Below, one piece after another: positions 33,501-42,250 of a stretch of DNA of 64,000 nt (position 1 is the first letter of the stretch; the number at the start of each line of letters is the position of its first letter). The stretch is from Symbiodinium natans (Eukaryota > Sar > Dinophyceae > Suessiales > Symbiodiniaceae). The stretch covers positions 717,692 through 781,691 of the forward strand of contig CAJNDS010002301.1 of the NCBI GenBank assembly GCA_905221605.1. Direction: 5' to 3'. A program made the translations under genes and the position numbers. The notes beneath the pieces are model-generated. The model was given only the letters and a program-made list of their open reading frames with translations, was not told where the DNA came from and ran no database searches.

Positions 33501-36406
33501 CTAAACCCTGGAAACCCTAAACCCCAGACCCCGCAAAGAAAGGAACACCCCAAGGACCCCAAGATACCCAGCTGCTCCCAGCGCAGGACCCCCCTGGGCT
33601 TCGGTCCTGCGGGCCTCTTCGGCCTGCGCCGCCAGAGTCTGCTCCTGTAAGTCAAGGGGCAAGGGGGTTTAGGGGGGTGTAGGGGGCTTAGGGGGTTTAG
33701 GGGGTTCAGAGGCTTAGGGGGTTCAGAGGCTTAGGGGGTTTCGGGTTATGGTTTTAGGGTTTAGGGGGGTTTAGGGGGGTATACGGGGTTTAGAGGGGTT
33801 TAGGGGGTTTAGGGTTAGAGGTTTTGGGGGTGTTGGGCTTGGCAGTCTTAAGGTTTCGGGGTTCGCTTCGTGGGGTGTTCTGTCGACGTCGGGGTTGGAG
33901 AACTGAGATTGAGGTTTGCAACTGTCTGAACAAACAAATTATCCAACATGTATATTCGAAGCGTCTGGAACCATGTAAACACGGGCATATGTATACATAA
34001 TTCTCACATCCCCGCCTGTCCTGCGTTGCATGGTCTTGATATTTGATACTCGTTTTTTTTTTTTTTTTTTTTTTGGCGGGGGCTCGGTATCTTAGTCTAT
34101 GTTGAACTAGTGCATACTTTGAGATCTTGACCCAGCAAATGCAATGCTAGCGCATCCTGAAATCTTCAATCCCACAGCCTGCCTCAGTGATTAAACCCTC
34201 CAACACAAAACCCTCCAAAAACCTCACCCGAAGGTCCCTTCAACCCTAGACTTGCCCCCCCCACCCTAAGCCCTGTACCCTCGAGCCCTCTAAACCCTAA
34301 ACCCAAAACCCTGTAAACCCTGTAAACCCTATGAACCCTGTAAACCCTATAAAACCTATAAACCCTATGAAGCCTATAAACCCTGCAAACCCTAACAACC
34401 CTGAGTCCTCCAGCTGGAACCGCGCACTCCGCTGCTTCTCCATCTCTAGCAGGGCTGCCTTTTGCGTTGTCCGCTCCTGATAGGGTCTTACTTCGCTCAA
34501 CCCCGAACCCTAAACCCCGAACCCTAAGCTCTAAGCCCTAAGCCCTGAGCCCTAAACCCTAAACCCCAGGGTTTAGGGTTCAGGGTTCAGGGTTTGGGGT
34601 TTCAGGGTCTGACAATAAACAGACTACATGTGCCCTAAAAGTAGGGGACAACTCATTTCGAGAGTGGTGATTCCGGTGTGAGTTTTTTAGGGGAAATAAC
34701 TAGAATGGGGTTTTGGGGGGTCGTTATTGTGTGAAATAATCGAGGGACCATAGGGGAAGATAAACCCTAAACCCTAAACCCTAAACCCTCTCGGAACCGA
34801 GCACATCATCCTGCCTGCATTGTGGCGATGTCGAAGGCCAGTTTTGAGTTCCTGCCATGACTCGGGGCTTTTCGAGTATGAGGCCTAAAAGCTAAACCCC
34901 AGACCCTAAATTTACACTGATAAACCCTAAACCCTGAACCCTAAACCCTACAGCCTAAAGCCACTAAAGCCTAAAGCCCAAGACCTAAATCCTAAACCCT
35001 CAACCCCACGCAGAGAAATTTCCAAAGTTTCCCGACTTGAGAGCAGGCGCTTTGAGCCGTCGATCTCTTTCAGCGCGGCCGCGCCCTGGGGGGGCTCGCA
35101 GACACCAATGAAGCCCAAAAATCCCAAACCCTGAAACCATTCGAGGGGCTTTAGGGTGTAGGTTTAGGGTTTAGAGTTTAGGGTTTAGGGCTTCGGGCCT
35201 GAACGAAAGCCCTAAATTCCTGAGCCCTAGACTCACGTGTCTTGTGGGCTTGGGCGTTGGTGAACGGAGATCTGGAAGTAGCATGAAAGCCCAAACCAAA
35301 ACTCCACCCCCAATACCTCCAATTAAACTGTAAACCCTAAACCCTACACCCTACCAGTATCAACCCTAAACCCTAAACCCTACTCAATCAACTCTCTGGC
35401 TCCAAGCCTTCTCAAGCTGCTCGGGGTCGAACTTGCTGTCAACAACCTCTGCGCTTCGCCAAAGACAAGGTAGTAACCCCAAACCACACTTGAACACAAC
35501 AGAACAGAAGGGTTTTGGGTTTGGGGTGTCGGGTTTAGGGTTTAGGGCTTAGGGTGTAGGGTTTAGGGTCCAACTGCGCTTGAACACGCAAGAAGGGTTT
35601 GTCACTTCTTCCAAGAGCGGGGGGGGGGGGGGGGGGGGGGGCGGCCCTCTTATCTAAACTTGCGCTTTGAGGTCCAGTTGCCTGAGGCCCGACCCCTTTT
35701 CGTACTTCCCCAAACAGCAAATACCGCCCTTATAAGCCCCTACCCTAATGAACCTCAACATGTTGCAAAAGACCCCCAACAAACCACAGTAAACCCTCAA
35801 CCAATAAACCCTAAACCCCAAAAATCCCAAGCCTGAAGCCCTAACCCTATATGCAAGGTCCGGGGTTCAGGGCTGCAGTGACCCAACCAGGCTCAAACAA
35901 GAAGCCGCTTGGTCGAAATGTTTATCGGGTTTGGGGTCTAGGGTTTCAGCGTTTGGGGTCTTAAGGTTTCAGGGTTTCGAGTTTAGGATTCGAGGGCTGC
36001 AGGATCTAGGGTTGGGGGGCTTCAGGGTTTAGGGCTTTCAAGCTTCGGGCTGCTCCGACAACTTGAGGAACTTGAGTACTAGGTTGGGAATGGAAGCCCT
36101 CTGAAATATTCCGAAAGTAAGGCCCCTGCAAACCCTAGAAGAGAAATTCAGCATGTCCGAAGACCCCTGTGTTGGAGAAAGCATGCGCTTCATAGGTTGA
36201 AGACACTCGAAGACCTCTAATTAACCTTCCTTTAAACCCTACAAGGTCTCCCTACAAATCCTGTAAGCCCTGCAGGCCCTAGAATCCTAGAAGCACCAGA
36301 AACCCCACGTGAAACAAACACCGGAAAGAGCAGAACGGGTTCAGGGTGCATCCTCGTTCTTGGGCTTGCCCCCGCTGCCGCCGCCGCCCAGCCGAGGAAC
36401 ATTCAT
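21312..36406 (-). CDS. ATAD3: ATAD3-type mitochondrial AAA ATPase, about 30 exons
   Basis: Membrane-anchored AAA ATPase of the mitochondrial inner membrane, linked in other eukaryotes to nucleoid and membrane organisation. Exons: 36406-36353, 35446-35393, 35085-35051, 34851-34815, 34476-34408, 33644-33600, 33333-33280, 32318-32265, 31816-31794, 31522-31456, 31131-31093, 30834-30773, 30046-30012, 29263-29241, 28591-28567, 28165 to about 28089, an unresolved segment near 27.4-27.0 kb, 26912-26839, 26560-26517, 26314-26246, 25707-25665, 25186-25149, 24961-24939, 24641-24574, 24329-24267, 23594-23514, 23119-23072, 22453-22378, 21748-21684, 21402-21312. Order of parts: F-D-P motif, coiled coil with E-R-E-N-I-D-I, membrane segment L-T-A-L-A-V-G-V-Y, Walker A, Walker B, lid with T-E-G-M-S-G-R. 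About 540 residues, a little short of the family's roughly 590-640. Most donors are GC. The first ATG is uncertain. Confidence 0.93.
21405..21540. repeat. (CT)n / (CCCTCT)n low-complexity tract
   Basis: A pyrimidine tract on the plus strand of about 135 bp with CCCTCT and CT units. It lies immediately upstream (coding strand) of the ATAD3 terminal exon, where it reads as a purine tract, the opposite of a usual polypyrimidine tract. Confidence 0.9.
21684..21748 (-). CDS. ATAD3: ATAD3 exon with the SGR motif of the AAA lid
   Basis: Reads [21 protein letters not shown], matching the T-E-G-M/F-S-G-R-E-I-A segment (sensor 2 arginine) of ATAD3 proteins. The acceptor is CTAGCAG|GAC and the donor is CA|GCCC. 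Confidence 0.93.
21901..22031. mobile_element. Palindromic element with TTCCCC ends
   Basis: The left arm TTCCCCCCCTCTAAACTACC is mirrored by GGTAGTATAGAGGGGGTGGT at the right, ending AGGGGAA; the interior is AT-rich. It is about 130 bp, lies in an ATAD3 intron and has no coding capacity. It appears once in this window. Confidence 0.6.
22972..23012. mobile_element. Family A element, right half only
   Basis: AATCCCTATTAAGGACTGTT then AGTATAAGGGG and a degraded end. It lies about 60 bp from the ATAD3 exon at 23072-23119, inside the intron. Confidence 0.65.
24939..24961 (-). CDS. ATAD3: ATAD3 Walker B micro-exon (23 nt)
   Basis: The exon encodes only the tail of a split glycine, then M-V-L-F-I-D-E. 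The preceding exon (25149-25186) ends S-R-K-G and the next (24574-24641) begins A-D-S-F-L-R-R, giving the hhhhDE-A-D Walker B of AAA ATPases. Both borders fit: GGGGAG| acceptor and GAG|GC donor. A longer minus-strand reading frame through here is intron read-through. Confidence 0.88.
25441..25640. repeat. Poly-C tract and CCCTAAA/CCCTACA array
   Basis: About 24 C residues at about 25469-25492 are followed by a mixed CCCTAAA and CCCTACA array to about 25626. Both lie just inside the 5' end of the ATAD3 intron that follows the G-G-D exon. Confidence 0.9.
25884..25989. mobile_element. MITE-like palindromic element, family A, copy 4 (full length)
   Basis: The best-preserved copy: TTGGGATGTTCCCCCTTATT at the left, ACTAACAATCC, a central GGATTGTACAGTAGTACCCC, then CTCCCTATTAAGGACTGTTA and TCTAAGGGGGAACATCCCA. 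It is in the ATAD3 intron between the Walker A exon and the G-G-D exon. Confidence 0.85.
26246..26314 (-). CDS. ATAD3: ATAD3 Walker A exon (T-G-K-T)
   Basis: Sixty-nine nt encoding [21 protein letters not shown]. The previous exon (26517-26560) ends H-L-L-L-H-G-P-P with the first base of a glycine codon; the join gives G-P-P-G-T-G-K-T, a complete P-loop. Y-A-I-M-S-G-G-D then matches the ATAD3 sequence after the P-loop. The two in-frame minus-strand ORFs here are in the wrong frame. Confidence 0.95.
26735..26822. repeat. Tandem duplication of about 43 bp
   Basis: TAATAGGTACCCCAAATTTA followed by GGGAACCTACCAAATATTGG is repeated as TAATAGGTACCCCAAGTTTA and GGAACCTGCCAAATATGG. It lies within 20 bp of the donor of the ATAD3 exon at 26839-26912. 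Confidence 0.8.
27030..27470 (-). other. Unresolved ATAD3 linker exons
   Basis: Between the membrane exon and the AAA domain the family has about 35-40 residues. Two exon-like islands fit the position: about 27385-27475 (one frame V-Q-A-S-F-R-E-A, another [11 protein letters not shown]) and about 27085-27180 (after TTGCAG|). I could not fix frame or borders in either. Confidence 0.35.
27976..28078. mobile_element. Palindromic element, family B
   Basis: The left end GCTGGTTCTCAGTAGAGAAT, then GAGGGAAATAGGGCC, is mirrored by CCTCATTCCCTCCCCTTCTC, then AGAACCAGCC, with the AT-rich centre AAGGGATTATATAG. About 100 bp, beside the ATAD3 exon that encodes the membrane segment. A partial relative is at 58057-58107. 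Confidence 0.65.
28089..28165 (-). CDS. ATAD3: ATAD3 transmembrane exon
   Basis: After CTGCAG| the exon reads [12 protein letters not shown], then V-A-G-R-V-L-D-S-V. This matches the single membrane segment and following sequence of animal ATAD3. The 25-nt exon before it (28567-28591) supplies A-K-T-V-T-L-V-G and the split glycine. The donor of this exon is not settled. Confidence 0.9.
29036..29117. mobile_element. Palindromic element with CCTTGAAAGGGT ends
   Basis: CCCTTGAAAGGGTATCA at the left is mirrored by GAACCCTTTCAAGG at the right around an AT-rich TATATACC core. It lies in an ATAD3 intron. A related motif pair is near 22096-22133. Confidence 0.5.
29880..29982. repeat. TTTAGGG array
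   Basis: About 10 units, some as TTAGCGTTTAGGG, directly left of the ATAD3 exon at 30012-30046. On the coding strand it would be CCCTAAA inside the intron's 5' side, one of the exceptions to the usual orientation. Confidence 0.85.
30244..30322. mobile_element. MITE-like palindromic element, family A, copy 5
   Basis: TTGGGATGTTCCTTTTGGCA, then CTAGCAGTCCTTACTAGGG, TAATCCCTATTAGGGACTGT. The right end is lost and replaced by a telomere-type AAACCCT. Confidence 0.75.
31530..31622. repeat. Degenerate TATAGGACT/TGTAGGATG repeat
   Basis: About nine imperfect 9-10 bp units (TATAGGACT, TGTAGGATG, ACAGGATG) next to the ATAD3 exon at 31456-31522. Confidence 0.7.
36353..36406 (-). CDS. ATAD3: Likely first exon of ATAD3
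   Basis: Starts [18 protein letters not shown], a glycine-rich leader like that of other ATAD3 proteins, and ends with a GA donor (GAG|GAT) in phase 0. It joins to [14 protein letters not shown] (35393-35446), the conserved F-D-P region. Exon-like islands further upstream (about 37200-37235 and 37760-37840) mean the true start could be earlier. Confidence 0.6.
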
Positions 36407-39059
36407 GGCGCCCGACGCTATGCAGTTCGACGCTGTTGTCTTTATTCCGCAAGAAAGCATTTGCTGTAACCTCAATGCAACATGACAAGCCTTACACCCT
36501 GATTGCATCTTCTTCTAAATCACCTTGGGCTTCGTCGCAAGAGGCCGCCCTCACTTCGGGGCTCCGTCGAAGATTTCTGAAGGTGGGGGGGTCGCCTTCG
36601 GGGCCTTCTAGTGAAAGGTACTGTGCCCCTGCATACACATGAAGCCCGACAGCGACAAATCGAGCTGGTGGCTGCTGTCGAGACAGTGGGCCGATAGCGC
36701 ATCTTCAGCTGTGGGTTCGGAATTCGACTGCTTGTGCAAGGGCCTATAGGCAACCAGGGTCCGCAAAACCCGTATAGACCCCCCGAAAACCTAATCCAAC
36801 CCCCTATTAACCCCCCAACCTAAACCCGATAAACCCGAGTTTAACCCCAAACCCCGCAACCCCGAAAACCCTTAAAGTCTCTAATTCGTCGGCGGTACCC
36901 TCGAACTTCATGGGATGCCCTGAGTGGTATGTCTATCAGAGCACATCATGGCGTAAACAACACGACCCGCATGATCCCCAATCAAAACATTCAGTTTTAA
37001 CAAGCCCGTATGGTCTAGGGTTGTAGCCCTAGGGGTCCATGTACATAAACAGGGAAGACTTGGGCCGTAAAGAACCTGCTGTACAGGGACTTTCGGGCCC
37101 AAGTATATGATGATGATGATGAAGTACATGAACCCTTAGGATAGTCTTGCCCTGAATCTAAAGAAACCCTAAACCCTACAAAACCTTCACCTTCGAGTGA
37201 AGACAGAGCTCCGCACATGCCGCCCCCCTCGAAGGGCGCTGGCTGCAGGATGCCACCTAACCTTGTGAGGACTGTAGGGGTGAGGGTTTAGGGTTTATAG
37301 GGTTATAGGGTTATGGGGTTATAGGGTTATGGGGTTTGGGATGTTTGTGGGATTTGGGGTTTGGGGTTTGGGGTGTGGGGTTTGGGGTTTGGGTTGTGGG
37401 GTTTGGGGTTTGGGAGTGTTTGTGGGATTTGGGGCCTTGAGGGCTTTATGGGCTTAGGGTTGAGGGTTTCGGGAATTTGGGCCTCATGTGGGAGCCATTT
37501 CTAGGCTTCTAGCTGGGGATCGCATTCCACGAAAGCCGAAAATCCCGTAAAGTCCAAAAGCGGGGCCACTTGACCCTTCTCCGTGCAGTCCTCAAAGCCC
37601 AGGGGATGCGACGATGATTTGATGACCCTTAACTGTATGCCACGAACCCCTAGAACCTGCGTAGAAGCCTGAGCCCGCGTTCAGCACACGTAGTGAAGCC
37701 CCAAGACCCACCACACAAAACCCTAAGTTTATTCAACAAAGGCTATACTTGCCCCTGGTACCCCGCGGGCTGCCCGGCGTGGCTGCGGCGTGCGCAGCCG
37801 AGGGCGAGTCGCTGTCTTTCACCCCGCGACAGTCGAGGCCTGCAATCCCCCGAGCGAAATCATCGGAGTTTCTGAGTCTCAGAACGCGCAAAAGGGTTCC
37901 AAAACTGCAGCTAAGAGGACTGGCAGGCCCCAAAGCCCAAAACCCTAAACCCGAAACCCTTGGGGTTTAGGGTTTGAGGTTTAGGGTTTAGGGCTTAGGG
38001 TTTATAGGGACCCCAAACCTCAAAAGGGCTCCAAAATCGCCGGGAGGATTGGGAGGCCGGCCCCAAAACCCAAAACCCAAAACCTAACACCCAAGACCCT
38101 AAGCCCTATAAACCCAAAACCCTTATAAACCCTTATAAACCCTTGTAAACCCTTATAAACCCTTATAAACCCTTATAAACCCTTATAAACCCTTGTAAGC
38201 CCTTGTAAACCCTAAACCCTTATAAACCCTTGTAAACCCTTATAAACCCTTGTAAACCCTTATAAACCCTTATAAACCCTTGTAAACCCTTGTACACCCT
38301 TATAAACCCTTATAAACCCTTATAAACCCTTGTAAACCCTTGTAAACCCTTATAAACCCTTGTAAACCCTTATAAACCCTTGTAAACCCTAGACCCGAAG
38401 CCCCCGGAACTTCTCGGCTCACGCCCCAAAGCCTTTCAACTCTCAAGCTCAAAACCTGAGCTCTGAACCACCCTAAACCCTAAACCCTAAACCCTAAACC
38501 CTAAATCCTGAATTTCATACGCAAGAAAAACCAAGCACTGATTCAAGTCCTTGAATCCTGAATCTGGGCAGCACTTTTCAGAGCCTCGGGTCTGGAGTTT
38601 CCGGGTTTCAGCCGGCATTGGGTCGCCAAGCTTGGGGGATTTTAAAAGGTCTTACCGGGCTTCTGGGGCTTTAAGGGATTCAGGAATAAGGGTCTTGGCT
38701 GCAGGGTCCTTAACCATGGGGCCAATAGGGTGGGGTACTTCTGGGTTCATTGGGTTTATGCAAGGCTTTTGAGTTCGGGGCTTTGCCCGAGGTGACATCG
38801 CGCGGGAGCTCCCCAAAAAGGGTACCCCTAGCGTGGGATTCTCATCGATTTTGAACCGCTGAGCCTGACTGAGCCTCATGGGGCCCTTCTGTGTCTGCAA
38901 GTCTATCTGCTCGCCATGTCTATGTCTGTGTCTAGTTCCGTCTTCCGTATGGCTTGGGCTTCAAATATAGATCAGTCTGCATACAGGTTCATGCAGGAAT
39001 CCCCTGGATGGCACGAGCTGCCTCAGCCACGCGCCAGCGCCTTCCATGGAAGAGGGCCT
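36407..39059. other. Spacer or 5' region between ATAD3 and the signal-peptide gene
   Basis: Mostly telomere-type and GGGTTT-rich repeats. Two minus-strand islands look exonic: about 37205-37240 (P-A-P-F-E-G-G-G-M-C-G-A) and about 37760-37840 (V-K-D-S-D-S-P-S-A-A-H-A-A-A-T). No promoter is recognisable, as expected for dinoflagellates. Confidence 0.4.
38106..38396. repeat. (CCCTTATAAA)n / (CCCTTGTAAA)n 10-bp satellite
   Basis: About 28 tandem 10-bp units; it is CCCTAAA with TAT or TGT inserted. The two variants alternate irregularly. The same unit occurs in opposite orientation at 45237-45372. Confidence 0.95.
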
Positions 39060-42000
39060 TCAAAAGTTATTGCTGCCTCTGTTTCCCTTCGGTTCAACGG
39101 AGTCTTCTGCCGCATTGTGCTGAACGTGCCGCACCGAAGTCACAAGGCCTGTTGCTCCAATTGCTGTGCCACAAAAGACTGTACAATGCTTCAGTGGACC
39201 ACCGCCTGCACCCATGGCGGACATTTCTTGCACTCGTAGCGGAAGCACCAGTAGTTCCAGAGCCCGAGAATGCGGCCCTTTGCGCAGCGCTTGCCGCATG
39301 GGCCTCAGAAGGACAGCAGCGGGCAATCAGTATGCATAGACGCCCCATAACCCCAAAGGCCCAGCAGCTTCCGGAAATTCGGAGCCCACCCGGCCCCCCT
39401 TACACCTCCACTCCCTCACTTCAAGTGCCAAGGCGCAGAAGACCGGACTGATCGAGGGCAGGTTCCAGTCGGAATGGAACCTCTTCCCCAGGACTTTCGG
39501 GTCGGCGCCTGCGTGCCCAAGCTTTGGCGCTGCCGCAAGTTCCAACTTCTCTGCCTTTGCCCCGGCCGCCTCCACCTCGCGATCCTTCATGGGTATTTCC
39601 CGGAATAGGGGTACCCTTTTTATACCCCAAGTAGTATAGAATTCCTTAACGGGGCCCCACAAAAAGGGCACCCCTGTATTCGGAAACCCCCACATCTCTT
39701 GATTGACTGGCCCTCCGGGGTTAGGGGAAAAAAACCGCGCGTGAAAGGGCGCACGGCTGATGCTCAAAGCTTGAAACCCTAAACCCTATAGGCCCCAAAC
39801 CTTATGGCTTAAACTCCGGTATAGTATAGGTGAACTTGAAGCATAATTCATCATAATCAGATCATGAATACTCAGCTACGAAAAAGTTACTTCAAGCCGG
39901 GCTTCTAGGAATCATCCTCGAAGGCATGATTAGTGGGTTTTAGGTCTGAAAGGGGGCACGCGGCTGATGCTCATGATGCTGGCCCTGGGCCGGTTCTAGG
40001 TGAAACGGTGCACGGCTGATGTTCATGGCCTTGGGCCGGTTTTAGGTGGAAAGGGCGCGCGGCTGATGCTCATGATGCTGGCCCTGGGCCGGTTCTAGGT
40101 GAAACAGTGCGCGGCTGATGCTCAGGATGCTGGCCTTGGGCCGGTTTTAGGTGAAAGGGCGCGCGGCTGATGCTCATGATGCTGGCCTTGGGCCGGTTTT
40201 AGGAGAAAGGGCGCGCGGCTGATGCTCATGATGCTGGCCTTGTCATGATGCTGGCCTTGGGCTGGTTCTGGGTGAAAGGGCGCGCGGCTGATGCTCATGA
40301 TGCTGGCCTTGGGCCGGTTTTAGGTGAAAGGGCGCGCGGCTGATGCTCATGATGCTTGCCTTGGGCCGGAATTAGGTGAAAGGGCGCGCGGCTGATGCTC
40401 ATGATGCTGGCCTTGGGCCGGTTTTAGGTGGAAAGGGCGAGCGGCTGATGCTCATGATGCTGGCCTTGGGCCGGTTTGTTTGTGAAAGGGTGCGCGGCTG
40501 ATGCTCATGATGCTGGAGATGGGCCGGTTTATAGGTGAAAGGGCACGCGGCTGATGCTCATGATGCTGGCCTTGGGCCGGTTTTAGGTGAAAGGGCGCGC
40601 GGCTGATGCTCATGATGCTGGCCTTGTCATGATGCTGGCCTTGGGCCGGTTTTAGGTGAAAGGGCGCGCGGCTGATGCTCATGATGCTGGCCTTGTCATG
40701 ATACTGGCCTTGGGCTGGTTCTGGGTGAAAGGGCGCGCGGCTGATGCTCATGATACTGGCCTTGGGCCGGTGTTAGGTGAAAGGGCGCGCGGCTGATGCT
40801 CATGATGCTGGCCTTGTCATGATGCTGGCCGGCCGGTTTTAGGTGAAAGGGCGTGTGGCTGATGCTCATGATGCTGGCCTTGTCATGATACTGGCCTTGG
40901 GCTGGTTCTGGGTGAAAGGGCACGCGGCTGATGCTCATGATACTGGCCTTGGGCCGGTGTTAGGTGAAAGGGCGCGCGGCTGATGCTCATGATGCTGGCC
41001 TTGTCATGATGCTGGCCTTGGGCCGGTTTTAGGTGAAAGGGCGCGCGGCTGATGCTCATGATGCTGGCCTTCGGCCGGTGTTAGGTGAAAGGGCGCGCGG
41101 CTGATGCTCATGATGCTGGCCTTGTCATGATGCTGGCCTTGGGCCGGTTTTAGGTGAAAGGGCGCGCGGCTGATGCTCATGATGCTGGCCTTCGGCCGGT
41201 GTTAGGTGAAAGGGCGCGCGGCTGATGCTCATGATGCTGGCCTTGTCATGATGCTGGCCTTGGGCCGGTTTTAGGTGAAAGGGCGCGCGGCTGATGCTCA
41301 TGATGCTGGCCTTGGGCTGGTTGCATGTGAAACGGCGCGCGGCTGATGCTCATGATGCTGGCCTTGTCATGATGCTGGCCTTGGGCCGGTTTTAGGTGAA
41401 AGGGCGCGCGGCTGATGCTCATGATGCTGGCCTTGGGCTGGTTGTATGTGTAACGGTGCGCGACTGATGCTCATGATGCTGGCCTTGGGCCGATTTTATG
41501 TGAAACGGCGCGCGGCTAGTGCTCATGATGCTGGCCCTGGGCCGGTTCTAGGTGAAAAACGGTGCGCGGCTGATGTTCATGATGCTGGCCCTGGGCCGGT
41601 TCTAGATGAAAGGGTGCGCGGCTGATGCTCAGGATGCTGGAGATGGGCCGGTTTATAGGTGAAAGGGCACGCGGCTGCTTCATTTTGGCCTCCATGCATA
41701 CTGGGAAGCAGGGATGCTCTGTTTTCTGGTTCCTCTGCGTTGGGATTATCCAAAATTCTGTGTGGTATGCTAGGGACCCTCACCCGTAAACCTCAAACTC
41801 TATAAAACTCTACATAAACTTTATGAACTTCATAAACTTTATCAACTTCATAAACTTTATCAACTTTACAAACCCCATAAACTTTATAAACTTTGTAAAC
41901 CCTAAAGCCTAGAAGGTGGCGCCTTGTCAGTCTTGTCCCGCTTCTCCTGCGCTGACTCCACCTTGGCGGCCTTGTCCAGCGCCTGCCGGCGCTCCTAAAG

Positions 42001-42212
42001 GCCGAAACCCCAGAGCCAAAACAAAAAAAACCCAAAAAAAAACCAAAACCCAAAAACGCCTCAAAGCCTCAAAACCCCCAAACCCCAAAACCCCAAAACC
42101 CCAAAAAACAACAAATACCCCAACAACCCCCAAAAACCCACACAAAAGCGAAACAAACCCCAAACACCCCAAAAAGCCCTCACCCTTCCTCACCCTTCTA
42201 GCCGCTTAGCCG

Positions 42213-42250
<38 letters not shown>

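Noticed and set aside
38954-39451. 165-codon plus-strand ORF
   Set aside because: All frames on both strands are partly open here. The minus-strand frame 39060-39303 joins in phase to the exon at 39481-39584 and fits the strand of the array, so it is preferred, though not firmly.
40452-40938. Minus-strand ORFs with repeated S-R-A-P-F-H
   Set aside because: They are produced by the minisatellite period; the copies lie in an intron and no start or flanking coding sequence supports them.
39945-41680. CRISPR array
   Set aside because: The repeats are contiguous minisatellite units without unique spacers, in a eukaryotic intron, and no cas genes are present.
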